DNA from: Azorinus chamasolen
Taxonomy: Eukaryota; Mollusca; Bivalvia; Cardiida; Solecurtidae
DNA: 64,000 nucleotides
Direction: 5' to 3'
NCBI GenBank assembly: GCA_963576725.1
Contig: OY755246.1
Coordinates: forward strand, 69,907,371-69,971,370
The stretch's first letter is position 1. Each line of letters begins with the position of its first letter. Positions 51,394-61,319 of this stretch are shown piece by piece. A program made the translations under genes and the position numbers. The notes under the pieces are model-generated. The model saw only the letters and a list, made by a program, of their open reading frames with translations, was not told where the DNA came from and searched no databases.

Positions 51394-51850
51394 ACTAATC
51401 ATCATAACTAATAATAATTATGATGATACACAACCAATCATAATCCTATGATATCAAAACATATTTCAATCAATAACATGTTAAAGGTAATACTGGTATT
51501 TACAACTGACCACTTTCCCAGACCTGACTCACTCTGATATATCCCAGATACGGGGATACCGACAATCCTAATGATAACAGGTAACCGTCTCTCGGCTTAA
51601 TCTAGCTTAATGAGTGTAACCTGATATGCATGCTCAATTAAACTAAGGCAATTATTTATCTGAGTTCTTGCTTGAAACAAACATTCAGATTTGCTTATCA
51701 TGACAAAAACAAACATCTCTCTCTCTTCTGTTTAGGTGAATAATATTTCACTTAACACTTCTGATAAAGTCTCAATTCCCAGTGTCTTGTTAGCACCATA
51801 CAAAATATCCCACCAGGGCATGTGGAATAATTTAAGACATTACATAGTCT
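51394..51850 (-). other. 3' untranslated region of outer retrotransposon
   Basis: AT-rich sequence between the end of the outer integrase region and the inner insertion, continuing after it at 42239-42257. No ORF or repeat recognised. Confidence 0.5.
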
Positions 51851-52396
51851 TTAAACCTTTCTGGCGGCTTTCTCTCTCTCACTAACATTTTGATCCAGAT
51901 CTAATTTTTCTGTCACAGTTTCTCTTTCCAGTCTCTCATTATTATTATAATGTTTTGGTTCTGAGCATGTCTGAGGAAGGCTACGGTCTTCATACCGTTT
52001 AACATGTGTTATGTTTCGCCTGTACTCGGTACCGTCAGCTCCTGATCTAACTAATACGCTATTCCCATTTTTGTTCATTACTGTGAACGGATTCGGGTTA
52101 AAAGGTGTGTCTAATTTATTTTTGCGATCTTGTTTCAATAAAACTTTGTCACCTTCAATGATATGGCTATCTGTTGCCTTTCGCTTTTCGTCCCCATACA
52201 ATTTACCTTTTCCCTTTCTCTCGGAGTCACGGTCGCGAATTTCATTATCGTCTCTCCTAAAGTTTTCAATTTCAGGTACGCGCGTTCTGATTTTTCTCCC
52301 GAACAACATTTCTCTGGAGAAATGCCTGTAACCGAATGCGGTGTACTCCTGTACATCATAATATACTCATCTAAATCTGATCTCCACTTTCCTTTT
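51851..52396 (-). pseudogene. pol: outer pol, integrase C-terminal part separated by insertion and frame break
   Basis: 52396-52310 reads GKWRSDLDEYIMMYRSTPHS, the integrase stretch that follows the DDE core. Near 52308-52315 the frame changes by one base at an A run. 52309-51851 (152 aa) then continues FGRKIRTRVPEIENF and VLLKQDRKNKLDTPFNP, the integrase C-terminal domain, ending in a charged tail. It belongs to the pol at 53646-56444 but is cut off from it by the insertion at 52397-53645. Confidence 0.85.
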
Positions 52397-53645
52397 TATA
52401 CGCCCGAAGGGACGTATTATGGTATGGCGCATGTCGTCCGTCCGTCCGTCTGTCCGTCCGTCCGTCCGTCCGTTAGCAATTTCTTGTGCAACTAACTCCT
52501 CCTTCATTTTTCAACATAATTTCTTCAAACTTTCAGGAATGATAGATACTGATGTGTAGTTGTGCATATCAGTGAGATAACTCTCATATCATTTTTCATT
52601 CTGGAGTTATTGCCCTTTGATAGTTTCGGGTAGCAATTTCTTGTGCAACTAACTCCTCCTTTATCTTTCAACATAATTTCTTCAAACTTTCAGGAATGAT
52701 AGATATTGATGTGTAGTTGTGCATATCAGTGAGATAACTCTCATATCATTTTTCATTCTGGAGTTATTGCCCTTTGATAGTTTCGGGTAGCAATTTCTTG
52801 TGCAACTAACTCCTCCTTTATTTTTCAACATAATTTCTTCAAACTTTCAGGAATGATAGATACTGATGTGTAGTTGTGCATATCAGTGAGATAACTCTCA
52901 TATCATTTTTCATTCTGGAGTTATTGCCCTTTGATAGTTTCGGGTAGCAATTTCTTGTGCAACTAACTCCTCCTTTATTTTTCAACATAATTTCTTCAAA
53001 CTTTCAGGAATGATAGATATTGATGTGTAGTTGTGCATATCAGTGAGATAACTCTCATATCATTTTTCATTCTGGAGTTATTGCCCTTTGATAGTTTCGG
53101 GTAGCAATTTCTTGTGCAACTAACTCCTCCTTTATTTTTCAACATAATTTCTTCAAACTTTCAGGAATGATAGATACTGATGTGTAGTTGTGCATATCAG
53201 TGAGATAACTCAAATATCATTTTTCATTCTGGAGTTATTGCCCTTTGATAGTTTCGGGTAGCAATTTCTTGTGCAACTAACTCCTCCTTTATTTTTCAAC
53301 ATAATTTCTTCAAACTTTCAGGAATGATAGATACTGATGTGTAGTTGTGCATATCAGTGAGATAACTCTCATATCATTTTTCATTCTGGAGTTATTGCCC
53401 TTTGATAGTTTCGGGTAGCAATTTCTTGTGCAACTAACTCCTCCTTTATTTTTCAACATAATTTCTTCAAACTTTCAGGAATGATAGATATTGATGTGTA
53501 GTTGTGCATATCAGTGAGATAACTCTCATATCATTTTTCATTCTGGAGTTATTGCCCTTTGATAGTTTCGGGTAGCAATTTCTTGTGCAACTAACTCCTC
53601 CTTTATTTTTCAACATAATTTTATAGAACAGCCTTCGGGCGTATA
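52397..53645 (+). mobile_element. pearl-like element inserted in outer integrase; seven 157-bp units
   Basis: The ends are TATACGCCCGAAGG and CCTTCGGGCGTATA, a 14-bp inverted pair. After the left end comes a CCGT/GTCC microsatellite (52435-52472), then tandem units starting at 52476, 52633, 52790, 52947, 53104, 53261, 53418 and a partial at 53575, a constant 157-bp period. Units are almost identical; they alternate ATACTG and ATATTG at one site. Minus-strand integrase coding enters at 53646 and resumes at 52396, so this is a clear insertional disruption. Confidence 0.9.
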
Positions 53646-56444
53646 TTGCCCCGTCTTGCGGTGCTCTTGTTGACTCTGTGAAATACGCAGTCGCTTTAGA
53701 ATTGACCTATTTTGTCTTTCAACTTCGCCATTTGCCTGTGGCCATAACGGTGTATTGCGTCTATGTTCAATACCTTGACATTCTAGGAAATTGACAAAAC
53801 AGTCACTCACAAATGATTGCGCATTGTCTGTTCTCAATGACAGTGGCAGTCCATGTGTAAGAAACCATTTTTTCAAGATTGTGATAAGCTTTTCTGACGT
53901 AATTGATCTTGTCACTTCTAATTCAAAGTATCTACTGTAGTAGTCAATGCAAACTACTATGTAGTCCCCAGACGGTAATGGACCCAAAATATCAACTGCT
54001 AAGTCTTGCCATGGCGCTTTTGGCAACTCAGTTCTAGCCATTGGCTCTGGAGGCGTTGATTGGCTTACTAATTGACAACCATGACATGTTTTGCAATACT
54101 GCTCAACCTCTTTATCAATACCAGGCCACCAAACCTTTGACCTCAAATGACTTTTCATTGAAACAATTCCAGGATGACCCATGTGACCTAGCTCTAATAC
54201 ACGTTCGCGCAGTGCATACGGAATCAAAATTCTTGTACCTCGAAGTACTAAATACCCTATAGTACACAACTCATCTTTGATTGCCAGAAACTGTTTCTGC
54301 ACAATCTTGTCCCATCGACCATTTTCAATGCTCTCCCTTAACCTGCTTATTTCAGGATCACGCAAAGAAGATTCTTCGATTTCTCGCGTTGTCATCGCCG
54401 AAGGTGTTGCCTGTCTTGCGACAAATTTGACATATTCATGATCATCAACTGAGTCTATTGTTCTAGAGTTTTTACCCGATTTCTGCGTTAATCGCGATAA
54501 CGCATCAGCGATATTGTTCACCCCTTTGATATGCCTAACTTTGAACCTGTAGGGTTGTAACCTGAGAACCCATGTTTCTAATCTGGCGCAAGGCTTTGAT
54601 CTAGGCCCGTAAATGAACTCTAATGGTTTATGATCAGTCAGCAGTTCAAACTCAATACCATACAACCACGGGTGAAAATGTTCAAGTGCCCAAACCACAC
54701 TTAACCCTTCTTTTTCTGTTTGTGAATATCTCTTTTCTACGTCAGTAAGACTCCTACTGGCATAAGATATTACCCTGTTTTCCCCTTTCTGTTCTTGTAT
54801 CAGAACAGCACCTAATCCCACGGGACTTGCATCTACTACAACTTTCGTATGGGCCTTTTTATCATAGAACCCTAGCGTTTCTGCCTCTGACAACCTGTGT
54901 TTTAACTCATTAAATGCCTTTCTTTGAGTTTCGCCCCATTTAAATTTTATATTCTTCCGCAATAATTCATGCAGTGGCGCTGCAATGGTTGCTAAATTCG
55001 GAATGAATCTGGCACTGTAGTTGACTAGCCCTAGAAAACTACGTACTTCGGAAGCAGTCTGCGGTTCGCTCGCGTTTACTACAGCTTCAACTTTGACCTC
55101 TGTAGGCCCGATTCCTCGCTCAGACAGCTCATGACCCATGAACACTAATTTAGACATGTTAAACTGACATTTTTCTTTGTTCAATGTGAATCCTTTCTCT
55201 CTCAACACACTCAACACTTTCTCCAATCTTTCATCATGCACTTTCTGATTAGGACCATGCACTATAATATCATCCATGATGTTCTGTACACCCTCACAGT
55301 GCTGCAGAGTTTGCTTGAGAATCATTTGATACATTTCCGGTGCACATGAAATACCAAACATAAGTCTTTTGTATCTAAATAAACCCATATGAGTCGTGAA
55401 TGTGGTGATTTCTCTGGATTCCGGCGAAAGTTCAATTTGATGGTATGCATTATTTATATCAATTTTGCTGAATGTCTTACTATTGTTCATTTTCTGAAGC
55501 ACCTCGTCTACTGTTGGTATGGGAAACCGGACACGATTCACAGCTGCGTTAGCCTGTCGCATATCCACACACAAACGAATGTCTCCATTGGCCTTTGGCA
55601 CAATGACGACCGGTGAAACCCACTTTGAAGGTCCTTCAACTGGCTCAATGATGTCCAAATCCTGAAGTTCTGTTAGTTTGTCCCTAAGTTTATCACGTAA
55701 TTGGTATGGCACACGCCGTGTTTGTTGCACAACTGGCTGTACACTGTTGTCAACAGGAATCTCCAACTGATAATCCTTCAACTTTCCTAAGCCTTTGAAC
55801 AGAACACTATGCTCCTTGAAGACATTGCTTCCACTGGAAACACATTCATCTACATTGTGAACAATTTTGAGAACACCTAGTCGTATTGCCGTATCACATC
55901 CCAATAAAGACTGGCCTTTTCCCTCAATTACGATGAATTCGGTGTCATCCAAGGCTATATTTCTGTATTGTACTGACGCCCAAAACATCCCAGCTACCGG
56001 TAATGGTTCTTTTGAGTTATATGCGAATATTTCCTTCTTCCGCGGCTCATTTTTACACTTGATTCCTCTATTCTTTAGATACTCCCACGTTGCTCTGTCT
56101 ATGATGTTGCAGCTGGATCCAGAATCGATAATGAATTTGGTTTGAATGCCCTCAATGTTGACCAGAATTGATGTTGCTGTAGGATACGTTTCATGAATAT
56201 TGAATGTCATAGCCATGTCAGATGCTGGCTCACTGTCAGAGTTGATATTTCTAACCCTGTTAAACTTGGTTGCTCCTCTGGACATTGATCTGTTTTGTTT
56301 CGTCGGTTGACTTGCTTGACATTTTCTTCTCAAAATGTCCTTGTTTACCACATCTCCTGCACTGTTTGTCTTTTGCAGGGCAATTTCTGTCCTTTGCAAT
56401 ATGGCCTTTCCTTCCACATTTGTAGCACTCAATGTCTCTAACAA
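53646..56444 (-). pseudogene. pol: outer retrotransposon Pol, interrupted in integrase
   Basis: The open frame runs from 56444 to 53610, with its last 12 codons lying in the insertion. Domains by approximate residue: protease FIIDSGSSCNII (106); RT with IMDDIIVHG (390); RNase H VVVDASPVGLGAVL (536); integrase HHCC region (755-790); DDE core with Asp in VDILGP (818), Asp in RTDNAQSF (868) and Glu in NGEVERQN (905). The first ~40 residues are out of frame with the real protein; homologous reading starts where gag ends its second zinc knuckle. Ty3/mdg4 order. The catalytic residues are present, but the product would stop before the integrase C-terminal domain. Confidence 0.92.
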
Positions 56445-57009
56445 AATTGGTTTTCTTCTTGAACGAAAGTTTATTTACAGATTCTACAATTCCTTCAATC
56501 GATTTTGCTTGCGTTGTGGCATCTTCCAAAGCTCTGGCAATACCACGAAGCTCTTCTAATGTCAGAGTTCTTCCTTTCTCAAGGAGTTTTCGTCGTAGCT
56601 CATTAGACCGACATTTCTCAATTATCTGATCCCGAATTTCTTCATCTACATTATGAAATTCAGAGGTTTCCGCTTTCTGACGCAGTCTCACTATGTATTG
56701 TTCAATTGTCTCATTTGCTTCCTGTGTAATACTCCTGAAACTGTGTCTTTCAAATGGCACATTTGACTGTGGAGCGAAATATTGCTCTAGAGAGCTCACT
56801 GCTTTTGCATAGACATTGTCCCCTCTACCCTCTGGTAACGTGAAGAAAATATCTTGCACATCCATTCCTGCCATATGTAGTAACAGTGCCCTTTTCCTGT
56901 CGTTGTCTTTGATATTCTTGCCAACTGCATAGAGCTCGAACGCTCTGTGCCACCTTCTCCATTTGGCTGAAAGTCCTGACGGATCACCATAAACATCAAA
57001 CCTAGGCAA
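56260..57009 (-). CDS. gag: Gag of outer retrotransposon
   Basis: 249 aa, short for a Ty3-type Gag. Capsid region about 10-165 (WRRWHRAFELYAVGKNI, then SSLEQYFAP). First CCHC knuckle CYKCGRKGHIAKDRNC (spacing one residue longer than the classic). The second begins CRRCGKQGHFEKK but lacks its last Cys in this frame. Shifting by one base at the A4 run (about 56330) restores the Cys and continues into Pol. The frame change is either a programmed +1 shift or a one-base insertion. Start chosen at the first ATG after the PBS. Confidence 0.88.
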   Translation of the reverse strand: MPRFDVYGDPSGLSAKWRRWHRAFELYAVGKNIKDNDRKRALLLHMAGMDVQDIFFTLPEGRGDNVYAKAVSSLEQYFAPQSNVPFERHSFRSITQEANETIEQYIVRLRQKAETSEFHNVDEEIRDQIIEKCRSNELRRKLLEKGRTLTLEELRGIARALEDATTQAKSIEGIVESVNKLSFKKKTNFVRDIECYKCGRKGHIAKDRNCPAKDKQCRRCGKQGHFEKKMSSKSTDETKQINVQRSNQV

Positions 57010-57075
57010 TGCACTGATATCTGATTCACTAGCTATAATTCCTCATAAACATCTCAAAAAATGGCTTTTAACTTT

Positions 57076-57088
57076 ATCCTCGTCGCCA
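57076..57088 (-). other. primer binding site of outer retrotransposon
   Basis: Minus-strand TGGCGACGAGGAT begins two bases after the 5' LTR. From memory a tRNA-Ser (GCU) ends ATCCTCGTCGCCA, so priming by tRNA-Ser is inferred. The inner element appears to use a different tRNA. Confidence 0.75.
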
Positions 57089-57090
57089 AT

Positions 57091-57296
57091 TGTAGTGTTC
57101 GTGTACAATCTATCACCATTTAAGGTAGCTCCAATGAACGAAATACACCATTTAAGGTTAATATACTTTATTCTTACAGCTATGTACACTTCGACTGTCT
57201 AACTATAACTACCAAGATATATCCAACATTCTAGTATTAAAGAGGCTCATCAGTTAAGTACCACAAGGGCATGTGGCTACTTAAGCATACACTACA
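57091..57296 (-). repeat. 5' LTR of outer retrotransposon
   Basis: 206 bp, seemingly identical to 42033-42238, including the AATAAA signal. Followed by CGTAG, the probable (imperfect) target duplicate of CGTTG at 42028-42032. Confidence 0.93.
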
Positions 57297-57429
57297 CGTA
57301 GCATGAGTTACAAATCCGTTTCCTCCCAAATTGTTAGCGAACTTTCACAACAAACGTAAAAAAATGTGGCGACATCTCAAACTATTGCTGTATTTGAATC
57401 AAATGGGCTTAAAATGACAATAATATTTT

Positions 57430-59933
57430 ATCGAACAGCTGATTCAGCGGAAATTCTGCGTATTGACACTAGCAGTAGGAATAAGTTCAAGCGGGACTGG
57501 CTAGAAACTGAAAAATGACAGCGTGTCCTCGTGCATCTCTGAAGTTGTCAATGACAGAAAACAGCGAAGTGTTGTGTGTGCGACAAATTGATTACATACT
57601 GCTAAAGAGGGAAGCTTGCTATTGTAGAACATAGTTCTTCATCTGACACACACAGAAGGAAAATGTGATTAAAACCAACAGAAAGTAAGTTACCGCCCTA
57701 CGTAACCGGTGGACAACCTGAAGATGACAGACACTATGGTATTCACCCAATTTTCAAAAACGTATCAAAGCCAAAAGAATGTGAAACACCTGTTCCTGTA
57801 GTATTACTTGAAGACAGAATAGCAAATGCACAGGTAGGAGCAAAAAAGTGTTTAAAATATGTGATTGATTTTCAATGAATAACTAACCTGCAGCTGGTTC
57901 CTGAATTTTATGAGAAGGTGCATGTCAACTATTAGTAAAATATTTCAATGACAGAGATGACATGAAATAAATTACAATAAGAAAAATAAACAAGAGGGCC
58001 AGAATGGCCCTGAAGCGCTCACCAGACAATCAGAGGAGAAGATTTTCAAAGTTTTCACTATATGTTTCTATAGAGAACTAGCCGGCCCTGGGGCGGGCCA
58101 ATTTTGACCCAAGGGGAAATATTTAGAAAAACTTGTAGGGGACCTGAACATGATGCTATGAGCCAAATATGAAAGCTGAGATTAACCTTCCAGTTTCTTA
58201 TGAAAGCTAAGAGCCTTCCAGTTTCAGAGAGGAAGATTTTCAAAGATTTCACTATTTGTTTCTATTGAAAACTACCCACCCCTGGGGCGGGGCCAATTTT
58301 GACCCCGGGGCCATAAATAATATAACTTTTGTAGAGGACCTGAACATGATGCTATGTGCCAAATATGAAAGCTGAGAACCTTGGAGTTTCAGAGGAGAAG
58401 ATTTTCAAAGATTTCACTATTTGTTTCTTTTGAAACCTGCCCACCCCTGGGGCGGGGCCAATTTTGACCCCGGGACCATAATTTATATAAGTTTTGTAGA
58501 GGACCTGAACATGATGCTATGTGCCAAATATGAAAGCTGAGAGCCTTCCAGTTTCAGAGGAGAAGATTTTCAAAGTTTGCACTATATGATTCTATTGAAA
58601 ACTGCCCACCCCTGGGGCGGGGCCAATTTTGACCCCGGGGCCATAATTTATATAACTTTGTAGAGGACCTGAACATGATGCTATGTGCCAATTATGAAAG
58701 CTGAGAAGCTTCTGGTTTCAGAGGAGAAGATTTTCAAAGTTTTACTATATGTTTTATTTGAAAACAAGGCACCCCTGGGGCGGGGTCAATTTTGACCCCA
58801 GGGGCATAATTTATATAACTTTTGTAGAGGACCTGAATATGATGCTATGTGCCAAAGATGAAAGTTGAGATCCCTGTAGATTCAGAGGAGAAGATTTTTA
58901 AAGGTTCAAATTGTTGACGACGAACGACAAACGACGAACGACGCACGACGCACGCCGACGGACGACGGACAACGGGCGATCACAAAAGCTCACCCTGAGC
59001 ACTTTGTGCTCTGGTGAGCTAAAAAGCAATAACAGTAGAAGATTCATGTTGGCACTTTTTTAGACTTTAAATCATACTGAGCCAGAGTATTCCATCCATG
59101 AACCCTAGGGCCATATTTTCTCTATCTTTCTCTACATTTATGCAACATTTTGTCATACTTAAGATCTATCTGTTTATAATTGCATCATCATGTGCACGGA
59201 AATTTATTTTATGCTGGAATTTCTGGTTACTTCAAAAAGACTGGAGAATATTGCAAGAGCATTCTTTTGTACTTCACTATTTTTTTTATGAATATTCATA
59301 TCAGAAATGAAGACATCATGAAGTATAATTAGATTAATTTATATTATGCCACATGAATACAATAATTTTTGGCAATGGCAGAGACTTAAGAATTATTATT
59401 TTTTGTATATGATTTTATTTATAAGCAAATACAGCTGATCCAAATTAGACTGCTCCTACAGGCCTTCTCAGTTTGCAAAGGAGTATTTATAGAGTGAAGG
59501 GTTAAAAACTAGTTCATGAGCAGAAGTTGAAATATCAAACTGAGGTTTGTCTTGTACAAACAGTTGCATATTAGTAATTCCTTTCACTCTTCTTTTTTCA
59601 GGCAATAGTTCTTGGTGTCATTGCTGAGATGAATCTACCTCTGTCCATGGTACAGGTCCTGATTGACTTAGCCAAAGAACTTGCGAAGGACATCAAAGCT
59701 TTACAGAACCTGAGTATGGTTTGCACTTCAGCCTCATAGACTTGGTGAAACTATGACTAGGAAAACAGTAGAGAAGCTGAAGAAAACACCAGTTTTGATA
59801 AACCTTGATCAAGCAACAATAACTAACACATACATTTTGTACCAACAGTTAATTGTAATTACTTTGATGAGAAAGAAGGAAAAGTTGTGCTAGACCAGTT
59901 GGCCTCAATAGAAGTTGTGAAAGTGGATTAACA
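57430..59933 (+). pseudogene. hAT-like transposase gene remnant, two exons
   Basis: Exon A (about 57430-57833) encodes a BED-like finger (CCVCDKLITY ... HSSSDTHRRK) with in-frame stops, then LPPYVTGGQPEDDRHYG to LLEDRIANAQ at a GTAGGA donor. Exon B starts at 59602 after a TTTTTTCAG acceptor: AIVLGVIAEMNLPLSMVQV, then LAKELAKDIKALQNLSM. A frame shift follows and RLGETMTRKTVEKLKK and YFDEKEGKVVLDQLASIEVV continue in other frames. The order matches a common invertebrate family of BED-finger, hAT-type proteins. Stops, frame shifts and a missing segment make it a pseudogene. A pearl-like element fills the intron. Family call by eye only. Confidence 0.55.
57991..59025 (+). mobile_element. pearl-like element, about five ~160-bp units
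   Basis: The head is CAAGAGGGCCAGAATGGCCC. Five imperfect units carry CCCACCCCTGGGGCGGGGCC, 'ggacctgaacatgatgctatg' and 'cagaggagaagattttcaaag'. They are followed by ACGACGAACGACGCACGACG- and GGACGACGGAC-type sequence. The tail CTCACCCTGAGCACTTTGTG forms a hairpin into GGTGAGCTAAAAA. Same family as 28376-28668 and 19003-19166, sister to 31800-34259. No protein. Confidence 0.8.
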
Positions 59934-60240
59934 TTATGAAGTTATGTTTTTGTCTTCAACACCAGCTCTAGTAATAAAATGGTATTTAGTACAGTGCAGT
60001 TGTTTTTTTGTTGTTTATTTTGGTGTGTTTTTAAGTTTTAAATTTTGAACCAGGATAGCTCAGGGAGAGCTTTCCAATTGACCTTTAAAGCTCTATTTTT
60101 CATTTTCGGCAGGGGGCTTCGTCCCTGTGACCCCCACCAGGGCTTTGCCCCTGGACCCCATTGGGGGCCTAAAGTGGCCCCCAAACCCCGCACGCCGAAA
60201 TATTTCCTCCCCTCAGCTCTTAGGTCAATCACACCCCTGG
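59934..60240. other. unclassified segment with GC-rich repeat-like block
   Basis: 60050-60235 contains AGGATAGCTCAGGGAGAGC (weakly A-box-like) and a block alternating CCCCTGGACCCC and GGGGGCC words. It is bordered by CACACCCCTGG before the TAG tract. It may be a repeat end; no gene or family recognised. Confidence 0.4.
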
Positions 60241-60310
60241 TAGTATGTGTAGTAGTGGGATTAATAGTAGTAGTAGCAGCAGTAATTATAGTAGTAGTAG
60301 TAGTAGTGAC
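60241..60310 (+). repeat. TAG/GTAGTA microsatellite
   Basis: Short run of TAG trinucleotides with interruptions, next to the reverse complement of the CAGGGGTGTGATT word that borders the tract at 41295-41775. Confidence 0.8.
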
Positions 60311-60707
60311 GGTGATGGTGGTGGTAGACGAAGCAAACACAACAACAACAACAAATATTATTTCCCACTTCGCTAAAATAATTCAAAAGGCATGATGTCG
60401 AACCCCTATGTTGCCTCACCTCGATGAGATTTATTTCAATTAATTTCAATAGGTGATAAATTATAAATGTATTCAAAATATGGATATGATATATGGCATT
60501 GTACACAGCATTGACCATACGAAAATCCACTGCCAAATGAAGGTGTTTTTTTTTAGTTTTACAGTGACTGACACAATTTTCCATCCATGAAATTTTAAGT
60601 TAGAACTTAGAGATTATTGAAATTTTAACAGCTATTTGTTTTGTAAAGTGTCAGATAGAAGTCAATACAACATTTTACAATTCATCAAGTGATATCTTTA
60701 TATATGT

Positions 60708-60925
60708 ATGCTGGCAAATGTGCTCCTACGTGCGCATGAGTGCGTGCGTGAGTGTGTGTGTGCTTGCATGTATGTGAGTGTTTCTAAGTGTATGTGTATA
60801 TGCGTGCATATGTTTACCGGTATGTGTGCGTGCATGCGTGCGTGTGTAATTGTTTATGTACATGCGTGTTGTGTGCGTGTATGTGTGCGTGCGTGCGCAG
60901 GCGTGCGGGTGTATGTTTTGTTGAA
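60708..60925 (+). repeat. GT/TGCG-rich simple sequence
   Basis: Alternating purine-pyrimidine GTGTGCGTGC- and TGCGTGCG-type sequence over about 200 bp, with Z-DNA potential. Translations in both strands are simple-sequence only. Confidence 0.85.
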
Positions 60926-61319
60926 ACAAAGACTGGGAGTCACTATTCTATGGGGGTCACAGTTCTTCGTAAGAGGTCAGTTTTCTTCGTGTGCAGGGGT
61001 CGTAATATTATGACCGGGGGGTCAAAATACTATGACCGGGGGTCACTATTTTTTAAAAAATACTGACAGGGGAGCCAGTATTCTATGGGGGTCACTTAAC
61101 TTCGTTACACCGACAGGAGTGAGTTGTGATCTATTCCCAATCACCTGGTTTACATTGGCGATCTCGGCATTTGGTTTTGACCACAGGCGTTGGGCCCATG
61201 AAATATGTCTAAAATAAGTTAAAATGTCCCTAAATTGACGTTTTGTAAAATCTGGGGCCGAAAAAATAAAGCTTGAGGCGTTTTGAGACAAAGCTGAAAT
61301 TTCGTATATTCTGTATAAG
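60926..61319. other. spacer with repeated GGGGGTCA motifs
   Basis: Motifs such as CTATGGGGGTCAC and ATACTATGACCGGGGGTCAC recur four or five times at 60935-61092. A related ACTATGGCCGGGGG word lies at about 40231-40245, just inside the other arm. 61093-61319 holds nothing recognised. Confidence 0.5.

Larger units (their letters stand above)
42033..57296 (-). mobile_element. outer Ty3-type LTR retrotransposon, defective, hosting a nested element
   Basis: Identical-looking 206-bp LTRs (42033-42238 and 57091-57296) begin TGTAGTG and end CACTACA. Read on the minus strand the order is 5' LTR, PBS, gag, pol, 3' UTR, PPT, 3' LTR. Flanking pentamers are CGTTG and CGTAG, an approximate 5-bp target duplication. 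Pol order is protease, RT, RNase H, integrase, the Ty3/mdg4 arrangement. The copy is broken by a frame change between gag and pol, a pearl-like insertion in integrase (52397-53645), another frame break near 52310, and insertion of a second retrotransposon 15-19 bp upstream of the 3' LTR. Confidence 0.93.

Noticed and set aside
53610..53645. Genuine C-terminus of the outer Pol
   Set aside because: The last 12 codons are translated from the inserted pearl-like element; the real integrase continues at 52396.
60038..60584. Threonine/valine/tyrosine-rich frames near 60.3 kb
   Set aside because: Products of the TAG trinucleotide tract, not genes.
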